Positions 26,409-35,609 of a DNA stretch of 64,000 nt are shown here, in pieces. A model generated the notes under the pieces. That model ran no database searches, was not told the DNA's origin, and was given only the letters and a program-made list of their open reading frames with translations. Source of the stretch: an uncultured Collinsella sp. (GTDB taxonomy: Bacteria; Actinomycetota; Coriobacteriia; Coriobacteriales; Coriobacteriaceae); assembly GCA_900544725.1 (NCBI GenBank), contig UQWK01000004.1, positions 1 to 64,000 on the forward strand, in the 5' to 3' direction. The first letter of the stretch is position 1; each line of letters begins with the position of its first letter. A program made the translations under genes and the position numbers.

Positions 26409-26804
26409 ATGCAAAAGCTCCTTGCGCAGATCATGAAGTTTGGCGTCGTCGGCGTCATTGCCACCGTCATCGACTTTGGCATCATGAACCTGCTCCACTA
26501 CGGTCTGGGCCTCAATATCCTGATCGCCAATACCAGCGGCTTTATCGTCTCGCTCATCTTTAACTACGTCGCGAGCATGAAGTACGTATTTGCGCACAAG
26601 GAGGGCATGAGCCGCCGCCGCGAGTTCATTATCTTTGTCGTGCTGTCCGTGATCGGCCTGGCTCTCAACGACGGTATCGTGCTGGCACTCAACGCCGGCC
26701 TGGGGCTCGAGGCCAATATCGCCAAGATTTGCGCCACCGCACTGGTCATGGTCTACAACTTTGTGACCCGAAAGATCTTCCTGGAGGGCGAGGAGACCAA
26801 ATAG
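26409..26804 (+). CDS. GtrA family membrane protein (first of a pair)
   Basis: The 131-residue protein has four transmembrane helices. MKFGVVGVIATVIDFGIMNLL is the typical GtrA opening, and FNYVASMKYVFAHKEGMSRRREF is the conserved loop between helices 2 and 3. GtrA proteins are thought to translocate lipid-linked sugars (for example undecaprenyl-phosphate-glucose) across the membrane for surface-polymer glycosylation. The start is ATG 26409 rather than the upstream in-frame TTG. The next gene but for a hairpin is a second GtrA of the same length. Confidence 0.85.
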   Translation: MQKLLAQIMKFGVVGVIATVIDFGIMNLLHYGLGLNILIANTSGFIVSLIFNYVASMKYVFAHKEGMSRRREFIIFVVLSVIGLALNDGIVLALNAGLGLEANIAKICATALVMVYNFVTRKIFLEGEETK

Positions 26805-26828
26805 CTCGGCCTCCTCGTTGCACTACGG

Positions 26829-26880
26829 GGCCCACGAACGACGTGCGTCGAGCGCTGCGTTGTTCGTGGGCCTTGCTCGT
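26829..26880 (+). terminator. Rho-independent terminator-like hairpin
   Basis: GGCCCACGAAC (26829-26839) pairs with GTTCGTGGGCC (26862-26872), followed by TTGCTCGTTT. The loop is large and the T run weak. Confidence 0.55.
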
Positions 26881-27023
26881 TTACGGGCAAATTTGGCACG
26901 TTTGCGGATTGTCTCTTGCAAATTTGGCGAGTTCGTATAGTTCTTGGCAAAGACCTTACGTTTCCCATGCAAAAGCTCTAAAGTATCCTCTGCTCGATTC
27001 GTCAACGCATTGGATGTGATTAC

Positions 27024-27431
27024 GTGCGCAAGGCACTGGCACAACCTCATACTAAGCAATTCCTCAAGTTCGCTGTCGTGGGCCTTATCTCCTTTGGCAT
27101 CGACTGGGGCATGCTGATTGCGCTCGTCGAGCTGTTCCACCTTGACTTTTTGATGAGCACCACGATCTCGTTTACCACATCCGTCGTGGTTAACTACTGG
27201 CTCAGCATGAAGTACGTGTTCGACCACCGCGAAGGCATGAGCCGCAAGCGCGAGTTCACGATCTTCACCATCCTGTCGGTGATTGGCCTGGGTCTCAACG
27301 ACCTGTACATGTTTGTAGGCGTCACGTTTTTGAGCATCGGCTACCAGGCCATGAAGGCAATCGCAACGTTCTTGGTCACCTGGTACAACTACTTTAGCCG
27401 TCGCTTATTCCTCGAGGGCGCGCAGTCGTAG
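27024..27431 (+). CDS. GtrA family membrane protein (second of a pair)
   Basis: A 135-residue four-helix protein starting at GTG 27024. KFAVVGLISFGIDWGMLIAL and VNYWLSMKYVFDHREGMSRKREF align with the first GtrA, and both end FLEGxx. It is clearly a tandem paralogue. It presumably flips a polyprenyl-linked sugar, but no glycosyltransferase gene is adjacent. A strong terminator follows. Confidence 0.85.
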   Translation: MRKALAQPHTKQFLKFAVVGLISFGIDWGMLIALVELFHLDFLMSTTISFTTSVVVNYWLSMKYVFDHREGMSRKREFTIFTILSVIGLGLNDLYMFVGVTFLSIGYQAMKAIATFLVTWYNYFSRRLFLEGAQS

Positions 27432-27456
27432 ACGGCCCAACATAATCTCGCTTCGC

Positions 27457-27490
27457 AGCCGGTTGGAATTCACGTTCCAACCGGCTTTTT
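27457..27490 (+). terminator. Rho-independent terminator
   Basis: AGCCGGTTGGAA (27457-27468) and TTCCAACCGGCT (27475-27486) form a perfect 12-bp stem followed by TTTTTG. Confidence 0.85.
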
Positions 27491-27533
27491 GTTTACAGAG
27501 AGACCCGGCGACCCAGTCCCATTCGCATGAAAT

Positions 27534-27567
27534 ACGGGCGGCTCGGATGTTGGTCCGAACCGCCCGT
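27534..27567 (-). terminator. Hairpin terminator for the DUF4430 operon
   Basis: ACGGGCGGCTCGGA (27534-27547) pairs with TCCGAACCGCCCGT (27554-27567). It lies 23 bp past the minus-strand stop at 27590, with ATTTC following on that strand. Confidence 0.55.
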
Positions 27568-27589
27568 TTGGCGCGTTATGTCGAGGCAT

Positions 27590-28477
27590 CTAGCCCGTTA
27601 CGTAATACCAAACGACTGTGTCGCCATTGGAGAGAACGTAGTTGCTGCAGGCCGTGTTGGGCGTTGCGCCGTTGACGGAGTACATCCAGCCGCTCGTGCC
27701 GCCGTGCTCCTTCTCGGCCAAGCCGCCGATAGCGGCGACATACGTGCCGTACGACGTGCCGCGCGCATTCACGGAAAGCCCTAGGGCGCACAGGGCATCG
27801 TAGACCGTAGCGCCCTTGTTAAAGGTGAAGGTGCCACTAGAAGACACAGGATTGCCCACAGCGCTCGATGTGACCGAGACCGTTACCGTGACGTAGCCAG
27901 GCTGCTGCGAGCCGTCCTGATTGCCCGCAGAGGCGCCGCCACTGTTGGATGCAGACCCACCGCCGGACGCCGAGTCGCTGCCCGAAGAAGAGCTCGATCC
28001 ACCGGCGAATTCGGAGCCCTGTCCGGCAGACGTGTTGCTGGACTTCTTGCCGCCTTTGCCTTCAGACTTCTTCTCCTTCGAATCCTTGTCAGACTTCTTG
28101 TCCGAAGATTCAGACTTGTCCTTGGAATCAGATTCATCCGAGTCCTTGGACTCGGAGTCCACAGCGTCAGAAGACGAGGAGCCCGCTGCCTCCGTCTTGC
28201 GAGAGGCGGTAGAGCCAGAGCCGGCAACGCTCTTCCCCGCCACGGCCCGAGCGATCCAATCGATGGACCAAGCACCGCTGGAAGAAGGCTGGACAAAACC
28301 CAGCGACACAACGATCAAGACGATGCAGACGGCCGTCAGGGCGCCAAAAAGCGCCTTGCGCCGAGGGGCGGACGCCGCTGAAGCGGCGTCCTTTTTCTTT
28401 GCATCGTCAAGCTGGATGAACGACGAGTCGGGCTGCTTGGACTCGGCGTCCTGAGGCTTATTGGACACAGCCCTCAC
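27590..28477 (-). CDS. Membrane-anchored DUF4430 (transcobalamin-like) protein
   Basis: About 295 residues. A cytoplasmic N-terminus of about 40 residues precedes one transmembrane helix (ALFGALTAVCIVLIVVSLGF). Then comes a long Ser/Asp/Lys/Gly low-complexity linker (about 75-205) and a C-terminal DUF4430 domain ending GWMYSVNGATPNT to GDTVVWYYVTG. DUF4430 resembles the C-terminal beta domain of transcobalamin/intrinsic factor. The GTG start directly follows the stop of the giant gene (TAG-GTG); another GTG at 28468 follows GGTGAGG. The gene is therefore coupled to the riboswitch-led gene upstream. The likely role is binding corrinoid or handing it on at the membrane. Confidence 0.75.
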   Translation of the reverse strand: MRAVSNKPQDAESKQPDSSFIQLDDAKKKDAASAASAPRRKALFGALTAVCIVLIVVSLGFVQPSSSGAWSIDWIARAVAGKSVAGSGSTASRKTEAAGSSSSDAVDSESKDSDESDSKDKSESSDKKSDKDSKEKKSEGKGGKKSSNTSAGQGSEFAGGSSSSSGSDSASGGGSASNSGGASAGNQDGSQQPGYVTVTVSVTSSAVGNPVSSSGTFTFNKGATVYDALCALGLSVNARGTSYGTYVAAIGGLAEKEHGGTSGWMYSVNGATPNTACSNYVLSNGDTVVWYYVTG

Positions 28478-31400
28478 CTACCGACGCTTGGTAAACACGA
28501 ACACACCGATGACGGCGAGACCGATCACGCCGGCCGCCACGCCAACAATGGCGAGCGGGTTGAAGCCAGACTCCTGTGCCGGAGCAGCAGCGGACTTCTT
28601 AGCAGCGGTCGTAGCAGACGAGCCCGTATCGGACTTGTCATCCTTCTTGCCGGACTTATCGGAATCCTTCTTGGAATCCTTATCGTCCTTGGTCTCGGTC
28701 GTGGTGGTCGTGGAGACCGGCTTCTGACCCGGCGAGACAGCACCGCCGGACTGCTGCCCGTTCGTACCGTTGCCAGAACCGGAGCCGCCATTGCCGCCAG
28801 AACCGCCGTTGTTGTCAGCGGCATTCTTGACCCACTTGGCATACAGCGTCATATCAGCCGTCACCGCAACGCTAAAGTCATACGCCTTTGTACAAGCTTC
28901 ATCGGTGTACCAACCAGCGAAGGTATAGCCCTCGCGCGTCGGATCGGTCGGCTTGGTGACAGTCGAGCCCGAAGCGGGGGTCTGACCATTGACCGACGAG
29001 CCGCCCTGAGCATCAAACTTGACACGATGTGCCTGAGATTTCACACAGAAGAGATGGCCCGAATCGTTGGTGTAATACAGATTGCCGAACTGATCGCAGA
29101 CAACCGAAGCCATGCAATAGTTGGCATATCCAGAACCGGGAACGAACACCTCGGTTGCCTCGGCATCGCCCAGCTTGTACATGTACACGCCACCGCCGGT
29201 AGTATAGTTAGGCCAATTGCCCTTGGCGCCGTTCAAGGTGAAATATACGTACGTCTCGCCATCATGTGTTGAGACGAGCGGCGTGCCCTTGGACTCAAAG
29301 CCAAGCTCTTCGCCATCGGCCTTCGTAATCTGCTTCACACTCATATCGGAGAGGTCAATGATCGAAAGCAGGCCCTTAGCCTTAGCCTTAGCCTTGGCCT
29401 TAGCCTTCCAATTGTTCACGGTTGTCCCGCCAATAAAAGCATACTTACCACTGAAAACGGGCGTCGAAGTCGAATAAGCGGCAAACTGAACTTTCGCGGC
29501 CTCAGTAATGGAACCATCGGAACCAATGGTCAGCTTGTGCAACGTACCATCGTCGCGCGTAACAGCATATATATAACCGTCATGAACGGTAAGCGCCGAA
29601 CGGATGTTGCCACCAGACAGCTTAATCGAACCAACAAGCTTTGACAGATCGGCAGAATATACGCGCACCTGGCCATAGTCGCCGCCAACGACATAGTAGC
29701 CATTTACCATCAGGCCGCCAGACCAGTAGTAACCTCCGTCAGCGACGGAGGCGCTACCGGCGATGGCGCCCGTGTGAATATTGATGCGCCTGACCGTACC
29801 GTTTTGCACGTCATTGCCATTGCCAGACCAATAATCAAGGGTGTTGATATAGACGTAGTCGCCGTCAACGGTCAACGAAGACAGGTTCTGCTTCGTAAAT
29901 GCATCGGAATACCAAAGCGTCTCAAACGTTTTCGCCGAAACAGCCTGCAGATAGCCGCCGGAAAGCGGAATCAAAATAATGCCTTGCGCAATAACAGGAC
30001 GGCAGGTGGTATCCATGGAAGAGCCAAGCTCAAGAGATCGCAGAACGGAACCCGTCTCGGGATCAATCTCATTCAGGACAGCATTCCACGTCTTTCCACC
30101 CCATACCGAAGCGCCCGTGACAAGGTATACCTTTCCGTTCGCGACAATGGGGTCAGACGCAGAGGCGCTTGCACCTGCCTTCTGCTGCTCTTCGGTCAGA
30201 AGATTAAGTGCCCAAGAAGGCGTATCGGTCTTTGTTGTAGGCGTAAGGGCGTCCGTCGAGGATCCCGAGCCACCGTTCGCAAAACCATTCCATGCCGCAT
30301 CGACATCGGGATGCTCCGTTCCGGGATTGGTAGCAGGAGCCGTCGAGGGCTTCTGCATGCCGTCACCCTTAACATAACGGAACTCGACGCAATCGCCGTT
30401 CTTGAGGTAGTAGCTCGGAGCACCGACGCTCGCATACCCATTGTTTACAAAGAACGACCAGTAGCTGTACGGCGCGGCGCTCGTTGTGCTCAGCACGCGG
30501 CCATCGGGCATCGTCGCACTCGTAAGACCCCATGCATTTGCTTCGAGGTTCGTGCAACCGGCAGCCGTCATAAGCTGCTCGAGCACCGACTCGGCCGTCG
30601 TGTCTTCGTCGGCAGGAAGCGTGAGCTCGGTCAAGGGCGCCACCGATTGCTCGGTATAATTGCCGTCAGCATCACTTGCGGAAACGCCCGTGACCTTGGC
30701 CGTCACCGTAATGGTCTTGCCCTCGTTCGGGTTGTCGAGCCCCGTCGTTCCCTTGACGTTTACCGTCGCAGAAACATCCAAGCCGGCAAGCACCGCGTAG
30801 TCCGAATTGTCGGGATAGCGCTCGGCATAACGGGCAAAACGCTCACTCTTCAGACGGCCGCTAATTGTGACTTTCGTGTTGTATTCGGGCTGAGTGAAGA
30901 TAAGGTTCTCATGCGCGATAACCCTCGGTTTGCTCGACTTGAGCAAACGATAGGTGTTCTCCGTGCCGCCGGGGAGCTCACTGAACACGAAGCCGTAGTG
31001 GCCTGCAGCCTCTTCGGAGGAATAGCACCAGTTAACTGCATATCCCTGACCGTACACCTTCAACGGCGCATGCAAGTTCCCCGTTACATTGGACGCATCC
31101 TGCCCGTCAAGAATACCCTGAGAGAATGTTGACTTTGCAAGGCTCAGGTGGAACAGCTCGGCATCGAGCTCGTTCTGGTCCTGCGGGGCAATCGCAAAAT
31201 CGAGGGTCTTACTAGCCGTGACCTCGGCGTTAGACTTATCGGTCACCGTGAGGGTGATCTTGGTCTTCGCTGCCTCGGTGCCAGGCAGCGGCTGATAGAC
31301 CGTGCCCTTGTAACCGTTGAACGTGATGTCATCGGTGCTGGCGGAGTACTTGACCTCGTAATACTTGCCGTCGATTTTGAGCGTGCTCGTGCGCGGCATC

Positions 31401-34400
31401 TGCAGGTCGGCGGTCAGGCCATCCTTGTTGGCGGGCGCGTCGGTGCCGGAGTACTTGATGCTGCCGTAGGTAAAGGCCGCATCGACCTTCTCCTGCAGCG
31501 CCTTCTTGTCGGCAGCGACCTTCTCGGGATCGCCCTTGACGGTCACGGTGAAGTCGTGCGAGCCGGCAAGCTTGATGTCGCCGCTCGTAACCGTAACTTT
31601 GGCGGTCAGCGCCACGTCTCGATCGCTCGATGCGCGCGAAACCTTACCCGTCTTATCTTCCCAGCTATAACCAGAAACAAACAGGCGCTCGGTATCGGAG
31701 CTTGTCCATTCAACAGAGAATTTCTTTGCGGAACCCGCCTTGTACGGAAGCGTGACATTTTGGGTCACGCCATCGGCGGACTCGCCCGCCGCGTAGCCAA
31801 TCTGCAGGGATTCGGCGGCTCCGTCAAGAAGGTCTTGCAGTTTAGCCTCGTCCCAAGCCACCTGAACCGTCTTGTTGGGCTGGTAATACTCGGTCTTCTC
31901 GCCGTCACGCGACAGCTCAAACACCACATCGGCACTACGCAGACCGTCGATGTTGTAACCTGTGTAGTCGTTGGGGTCAATGTAAAAGAACGTCACATCG
32001 CCGTTGGTCTTATCCTGGGCGTCGGAGATACCGACCGTGGCCTTGTTATCCTCAGCCTTAAAGGCAACGCCGCCCTCGGAGACCTTGACGTCGATATCGG
32101 TGAAGCCCAAATCGGCAAGCTGCGCCTTCAGAACATCGTTGACGTTGCCGCCCTTGGCGCTGTAATCAACAGCGATCTGCTTATTGGCATCGTTGAGCTT
32201 TTGGACTGCAGCCTCGAGCGAGCCCGCGGCGATAACCTTGTTGGCGGAGACGAGCTCGACCGTCGAGCTACCGCTCGTGGCGACAGCCTTCAGATACTTG
32301 CCCGCGGCAGAAGCCGAAACCGTCGCCTCGGCGCCCGACATATCGGACAGCAGCGTCCAGTCAGCCGCGGGAGCCTTCGCGTCGTCCGCCGCATACCAGG
32401 CAACAGTCGCCTGGTCGGTGACGTCGATACCGTTGGTGGCCGAACCGTCGGCGCGCTTGGCCTGCGCCGTCGCCTTGACGCTATCACCCGAGACGAGATG
32501 GACCGAATCGCTATTGATCTGCGGGCTGGCGATCACGCGCAGCAGGCTATACTCCCCCGCCGCGGTGACGCTATCGGACGAAACCCATTCAACCGTGTTG
32601 TCGAGAGCGCTCGCCGTAACTTTGATGCTCTTGCCAACAAGCGCATCCGTAAGAGTCAGGCTGCCATCGGTCTTATCGATGCCGTCGGTGAGCTCGGTCC
32701 AATCGGCATCGCCCTCGCCCTTGGCATACCACGCCATGGTCAACTCGGCATCGTCGGGCACGTCCTTCGTCGAGCCCGACCAGCTGCCCGGAACCTGCAC
32801 GCTCGGCGTGATCTTTGAGCCCACGCTGAGCGTAACGTTCTTATCGGCAAGCTCGATGCCCGCCAGCTTGTACTGACCCTTGAGCGTCACGGGGCCGAGC
32901 GGAGCTACGGACTGCGTGCCGCCGTAGGAGCTCTTCTTCTGCGTGCTGGAAACGGTGTTTTCGCTCGTCACCTTCACGCGCAGATACTTGCCGGCATAGG
33001 CGGCATCAACGGTATAGGTGGCCTTGGTAGCACCGGGGATATCGGTGTAAGCGGAGTCGTAGCTCGAGCTGCTATTTGCATACTGCCACTGGTAGGTCAC
33101 ATTATCGGTGCGGTCGATATAGTTGTAGCGCGAACCGTCCTTTTTGCGCACCTTAGTCTTGAGCGTATCGCCTACGTGCACGCCATTGGTAGCGGGAGAA
33201 CCCTCGAACTGCACGTCGTAGAGCTCCACTTGGCCCGCGACGGAAACGGGACCCACCGCATAGTACGGCTTCTGCTCGCCATAGCCGCCGTTGGCCTTGG
33301 CCACGACGTAGTAGCCCTTAAGGGCGGCGGTCACCGTCAGGGTGTTACCGGTCTCACCCTTGATAGGCGTGTCGCACTTGCTTGCGGTGTTCGAGGTGCC
33401 CTTATACCACTGCCACGTGACATGCGAATCGGCGGTAACGTCGGTGGAACCCGCCTTGGCGGTCGCCGTAATCGTAGAACCAACCTCGACTTTGCCCGAA
33501 GTCGGGCTCATAGTCACGCTCGTAACATTAATTGAACCGGTAGCCGCAACGAGAGCGCCCGTGTTGTTGGCCATGCTCGAAGAGCCGATCTTCGAGGGCA
33601 CCTTGCACTTGAGGTACTTGCCACCTAAAGCGTCGGTAAGCTCGAGGGTCTCACCCGTGGCACCCGCAATGTCGGTATACGTGCCACTCTTGGTGTCAGA
33701 GCTCTGCCACTGATAGTTGAGCTTGCTCGCGTCGACGAACGCGCCGCCCTTCTCCTTAGCGCGGGCCTTAGCGGTATCCCCCACCGCAAAGACGCTCGTA
33801 TCGTCCTTGGTATTGATGATGGACACGGCCGAAATCTCGACCGCACCGGCCTGTTTGACCTTGCTGGAAGTGGTCTTGTTCACCGTGTTGACGCCAGCGT
33901 TGGCCTCGACCCTGATGTACTTGCCCTCAAGGTCGTCGCCCACCACGAGCGAAGCACCCGTCTCGCCCTCGATCTTGGTAAAGCCCGAGTACTGCGAGGT
34001 GGATGCGGACCACGTGTAGGTAACCTTGGCGTCGGCGGGGACTTGCTGATAATAGCTTATGTACGGAGTCGCCGTCAGGGTGTCGCCTATGCTCGGCGTG
34101 TCGCTATTCAGCTTGACGCTGTTAAGCTCCATCTGGCCGGCGCCCAGCACGGGGCCAGGAATGTAGTTGGCATTGATGCCCGAGCCGGAAGAAACGGACG
34201 GGCCGTAGTAGTCCTTGCCATCAACCGTTACCTTGCAGATGAAGTATTTGCCTTCCATCGCGGCGGTGACGGTGAGCGACTGCTCGTGGCCTACGACCTC
34301 GGTGTAGTCGGCGACATTGCTGCTGGCCCTAGTCGTACCGGCGAGCCAGGTGTAAGTCCAAGTGCCGGGATTGGCAACGGACTCAGTCGAAGTGCCGTAC

Positions 34401-34945
34401 CAGTCGTCCTCGACCTCATCGTACATATTTGCCCAAAGCGTCTCACCGGCCTTGAGCGCGCCCGACTTCGTGGAATAGGAGCTGTCCTTATCCTTGGTAT
34501 CCTGAATGAAGACCTTGGCCTCGCTCGAAAGCGTTGTGGCGGACGCGGCGGCAACGGCGTTCTTCTGCTCCGAAGCAGCAGGCACCGCGGGAGAGCTCTC
34601 GGACACAGTCGCGTTATCTGCGGCGGTGTCGGCACCATTCGCGGCACTCGCAGTTGCGCCCTGATCTGCGCCGGCGTCATCGGCAGCAGCGCTCGCCGCC
34701 GCACTGTTCGCGCCGGTGTCGGCAGCGGTGCCATCGTCGGCCGCCGCGCCCTCGCCGCCCGTCGCAGCCTGCGCCACGGCCTCGGCAATGCCCTCGGCGC
34801 CCTCGGCCCAAAGTTGCGCCGGCGTGGTGCCAAAAGCCATGGCAAAAGCCAGGAACGCCACCAGACCGCGCTTGGCTACGCCGCGGGCAATCGCTCCATG
34901 ACGACGCCACGAGGCGCGTTGGCACTCATCCTCAAACATATCCAT
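28478..34945 (-). CDS. Giant cell-surface protein: Ig-like repeats, DUF4430, beta-propeller, InlB repeat, C-terminal anchor
   Basis: About 2,155 residues. There is a signal peptide (hydrophobic GLVAFLAFAMAFG, cleavage near AQLWAEG). A Thr/Ala-rich spacer is followed by about nine Ig-like repeats of roughly 85 residues (about 130-915, recurring YTWxxS and GKYIRVxA) and by degenerate Ig domains (about 1040-1260). A DUF4430 domain spans about 1411-1528 (SYWSFFVNNGYASVG, CVEFRYVKGDG). A PQQ-like propeller lies at about 1577-1970, an InlB/FGLLP repeat at about 1975-2038 (GYTFAGWYTDEACTKAYDF), then a Ser/Lys/Asp linker and the helix GVAAGVIGLAVIGVFVF before KRR. No clear LPxTG is seen. ATG 34945 has AGGAG; ATG 35026 nearer the cobalamin riboswitch is an alternative. 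Confidence 0.85.
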   Translation of the reverse strand: MDMFEDECQRASWRRHGAIARGVAKRGLVAFLAFAMAFGTTPAQLWAEGAEGIAEAVAQAATGGEGAAADDGTAADTGANSAAASAAADDAGADQGATASAANGADTAADNATVSESSPAVPAASEQKNAVAAASATTLSSEAKVFIQDTKDKDSSYSTKSGALKAGETLWANMYDEVEDDWYGTSTESVANPGTWTYTWLAGTTRASSNVADYTEVVGHEQSLTVTAAMEGKYFICKVTVDGKDYYGPSVSSGSGINANYIPGPVLGAGQMELNSVKLNSDTPSIGDTLTATPYISYYQQVPADAKVTYTWSASTSQYSGFTKIEGETGASLVVGDDLEGKYIRVEANAGVNTVNKTTSSKVKQAGAVEISAVSIINTKDDTSVFAVGDTAKARAKEKGGAFVDASKLNYQWQSSDTKSGTYTDIAGATGETLELTDALGGKYLKCKVPSKIGSSSMANNTGALVAATGSINVTSVTMSPTSGKVEVGSTITATAKAGSTDVTADSHVTWQWYKGTSNTASKCDTPIKGETGNTLTVTAALKGYYVVAKANGGYGEQKPYYAVGPVSVAGQVELYDVQFEGSPATNGVHVGDTLKTKVRKKDGSRYNYIDRTDNVTYQWQYANSSSSYDSAYTDIPGATKATYTVDAAYAGKYLRVKVTSENTVSSTQKKSSYGGTQSVAPLGPVTLKGQYKLAGIELADKNVTLSVGSKITPSVQVPGSWSGSTKDVPDDAELTMAWYAKGEGDADWTELTDGIDKTDGSLTLTDALVGKSIKVTASALDNTVEWVSSDSVTAAGEYSLLRVIASPQINSDSVHLVSGDSVKATAQAKRADGSATNGIDVTDQATVAWYAADDAKAPAADWTLLSDMSGAEATVSASAAGKYLKAVATSGSSTVELVSANKVIAAGSLEAAVQKLNDANKQIAVDYSAKGGNVNDVLKAQLADLGFTDIDVKVSEGGVAFKAEDNKATVGISDAQDKTNGDVTFFYIDPNDYTGYNIDGLRSADVVFELSRDGEKTEYYQPNKTVQVAWDEAKLQDLLDGAAESLQIGYAAGESADGVTQNVTLPYKAGSAKKFSVEWTSSDTERLFVSGYSWEDKTGKVSRASSDRDVALTAKVTVTSGDIKLAGSHDFTVTVKGDPEKVAADKKALQEKVDAAFTYGSIKYSGTDAPANKDGLTADLQMPRTSTLKIDGKYYEVKYSASTDDITFNGYKGTVYQPLPGTEAAKTKITLTVTDKSNAEVTASKTLDFAIAPQDQNELDAELFHLSLAKSTFSQGILDGQDASNVTGNLHAPLKVYGQGYAVNWCYSSEEAAGHYGFVFSELPGGTENTYRLLKSSKPRVIAHENLIFTQPEYNTKVTISGRLKSERFARYAERYPDNSDYAVLAGLDVSATVNVKGTTGLDNPNEGKTITVTAKVTGVSASDADGNYTEQSVAPLTELTLPADEDTTAESVLEQLMTAAGCTNLEANAWGLTSATMPDGRVLSTTSAAPYSYWSFFVNNGYASVGAPSYYLKNGDCVEFRYVKGDGMQKPSTAPATNPGTEHPDVDAAWNGFANGGSGSSTDALTPTTKTDTPSWALNLLTEEQQKAGASASASDPIVANGKVYLVTGASVWGGKTWNAVLNEIDPETGSVLRSLELGSSMDTTCRPVIAQGIILIPLSGGYLQAVSAKTFETLWYSDAFTKQNLSSLTVDGDYVYINTLDYWSGNGNDVQNGTVRRINIHTGAIAGSASVADGGYYWSGGLMVNGYYVVGGDYGQVRVYSADLSKLVGSIKLSGGNIRSALTVHDGYIYAVTRDDGTLHKLTIGSDGSITEAAKVQFAAYSTSTPVFSGKYAFIGGTTVNNWKAKAKAKAKAKGLLSIIDLSDMSVKQITKADGEELGFESKGTPLVSTHDGETYVYFTLNGAKGNWPNYTTGGGVYMYKLGDAEATEVFVPGSGYANYCMASVVCDQFGNLYYTNDSGHLFCVKSQAHRVKFDAQGGSSVNGQTPASGSTVTKPTDPTREGYTFAGWYTDEACTKAYDFSVAVTADMTLYAKWVKNAADNNGGSGGNGGSGSGNGTNGQQSGGAVSPGQKPVSTTTTTETKDDKDSKKDSDKSGKKDDKSDTGSSATTAAKKSAAAPAQESGFNPLAIVGVAAGVIGLAVIGVFVFTKRR
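29375..29404 (-). repeat. Hexanucleotide tandem repeat inside the giant surface-protein gene
   Basis: Five units of CTTAGC (one with CTTGGC) encode an Ala-Lys dipeptide run in the propeller region. Unit gain or loss would keep the frame. Confidence 0.8.
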
Positions 34946-35086
34946 TTGTCTCCTATTGTCTGAACTTGGGACATTGCCCAGCGGCTGCCCCACGTCATCG
35001 CGCATGTTGCGCTCGAGTTCCCCCATCGGGGTCCCCCTTCCCTCCAGAGCCCAACGTGTACCGGCGGCATGCGCCGCGGTCGCGCA

Positions 35087-35263
35087 CAAGATGGGAGGCG
35101 ATCCGACTTAACCTTACCGACCCGGGCGCGCCGTCCGATCTGCGACGCGAACATCCCGGGCCAAGAGGAATTACGGTTACTGGTACAGCCGAGGACTTGC
35201 ACCCCGATTCTCCCAAACGCGCAGGAAAACCGCGCATTCGTGCGTCTCCGCACCACCATCTAG
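35087..35263 (-). ncRNA. Cobalamin (B12) riboswitch
   Basis: On the minus strand the leader contains the conserved cobalamin-aptamer core: GGGAGAATCGGGGTGCAAG then TCC (35214-35193), GGCTGTACCAG and TAACCGTAA (35171-35183). Its 3' B12 box AGTCGGATCGCCTCCC (35108-35093) compares with the consensus AGTCAGGATACCTGCC. AGATGG (35261-35256) can pair with CCATCT (35094-35089) as helix P1. It ends about 60 bases before the first possible start of the giant surface-protein gene. A small GCGGC/GCCGC hairpin and a purine-rich site lie between, suggesting control of translation or early termination. Confidence 0.85.
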
Positions 35264-35389
35264 GCCATCGATTATTACTGTCAGTATGGTAGCACGCAAA
35301 AGGGCCCCGCACGCAGGCGAAGCCCAAGGTAAAAGCTATGGTTTGCGATAGGAAGGGCTGTCGGCGGACCTTGCAAGAATAGCCCGTTT

Positions 35390-35543
35390 CAAAACTATGC
35401 CGGATTACGGGGATGATTCAGCACCTCGCAACCATATCTGCCATTTTCGAAAACCAACGACTCATCTACCTGCGGTTTTAAAAGCGCGAATTTCGGCATG
35501 GTCGAGGTTCGGCACTCCAGCCCCGTAAACCGGCATAGTTTTG
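35390..35543. repeat. Long imperfect palindrome (CAAAACTATGCCGG family)
   Basis: The 23-bp ends at 35390-35412 and 35521-35543 (CCCCGTAA, CCGGCATAGTTTTG) are inverted repeats with one mismatch. The interior halves are also partly complementary (ACCTCGCAACCAT / ATGGTCGAGGT). There is no coding capacity. It lies between the B12-controlled operon leader and the UbiB-like gene, and resembles a MITE or intergenic hairpin repeat. Confidence 0.65.
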
Positions 35544-35609
35544 TTCGGACCAGCCCACGCCGGCGCGACGCAAGGCAAAATAACCCGTTTCCCCGACCCC
35601 GGGAAATCG

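Noticed and set aside
28478..28700. LPxTG sorting signal at the end of the giant protein
   Set aside because: A hydrophobic helix and KRR tail are present, but no LPxTG or LAxTG precedes them, so sortase anchoring is not claimed.
29774..32818. Long plus-strand frames opposite the giant surface-protein gene
   Set aside because: Shadows of a continuous minus-strand frame with clear Ig, propeller and DUF4430 domains.
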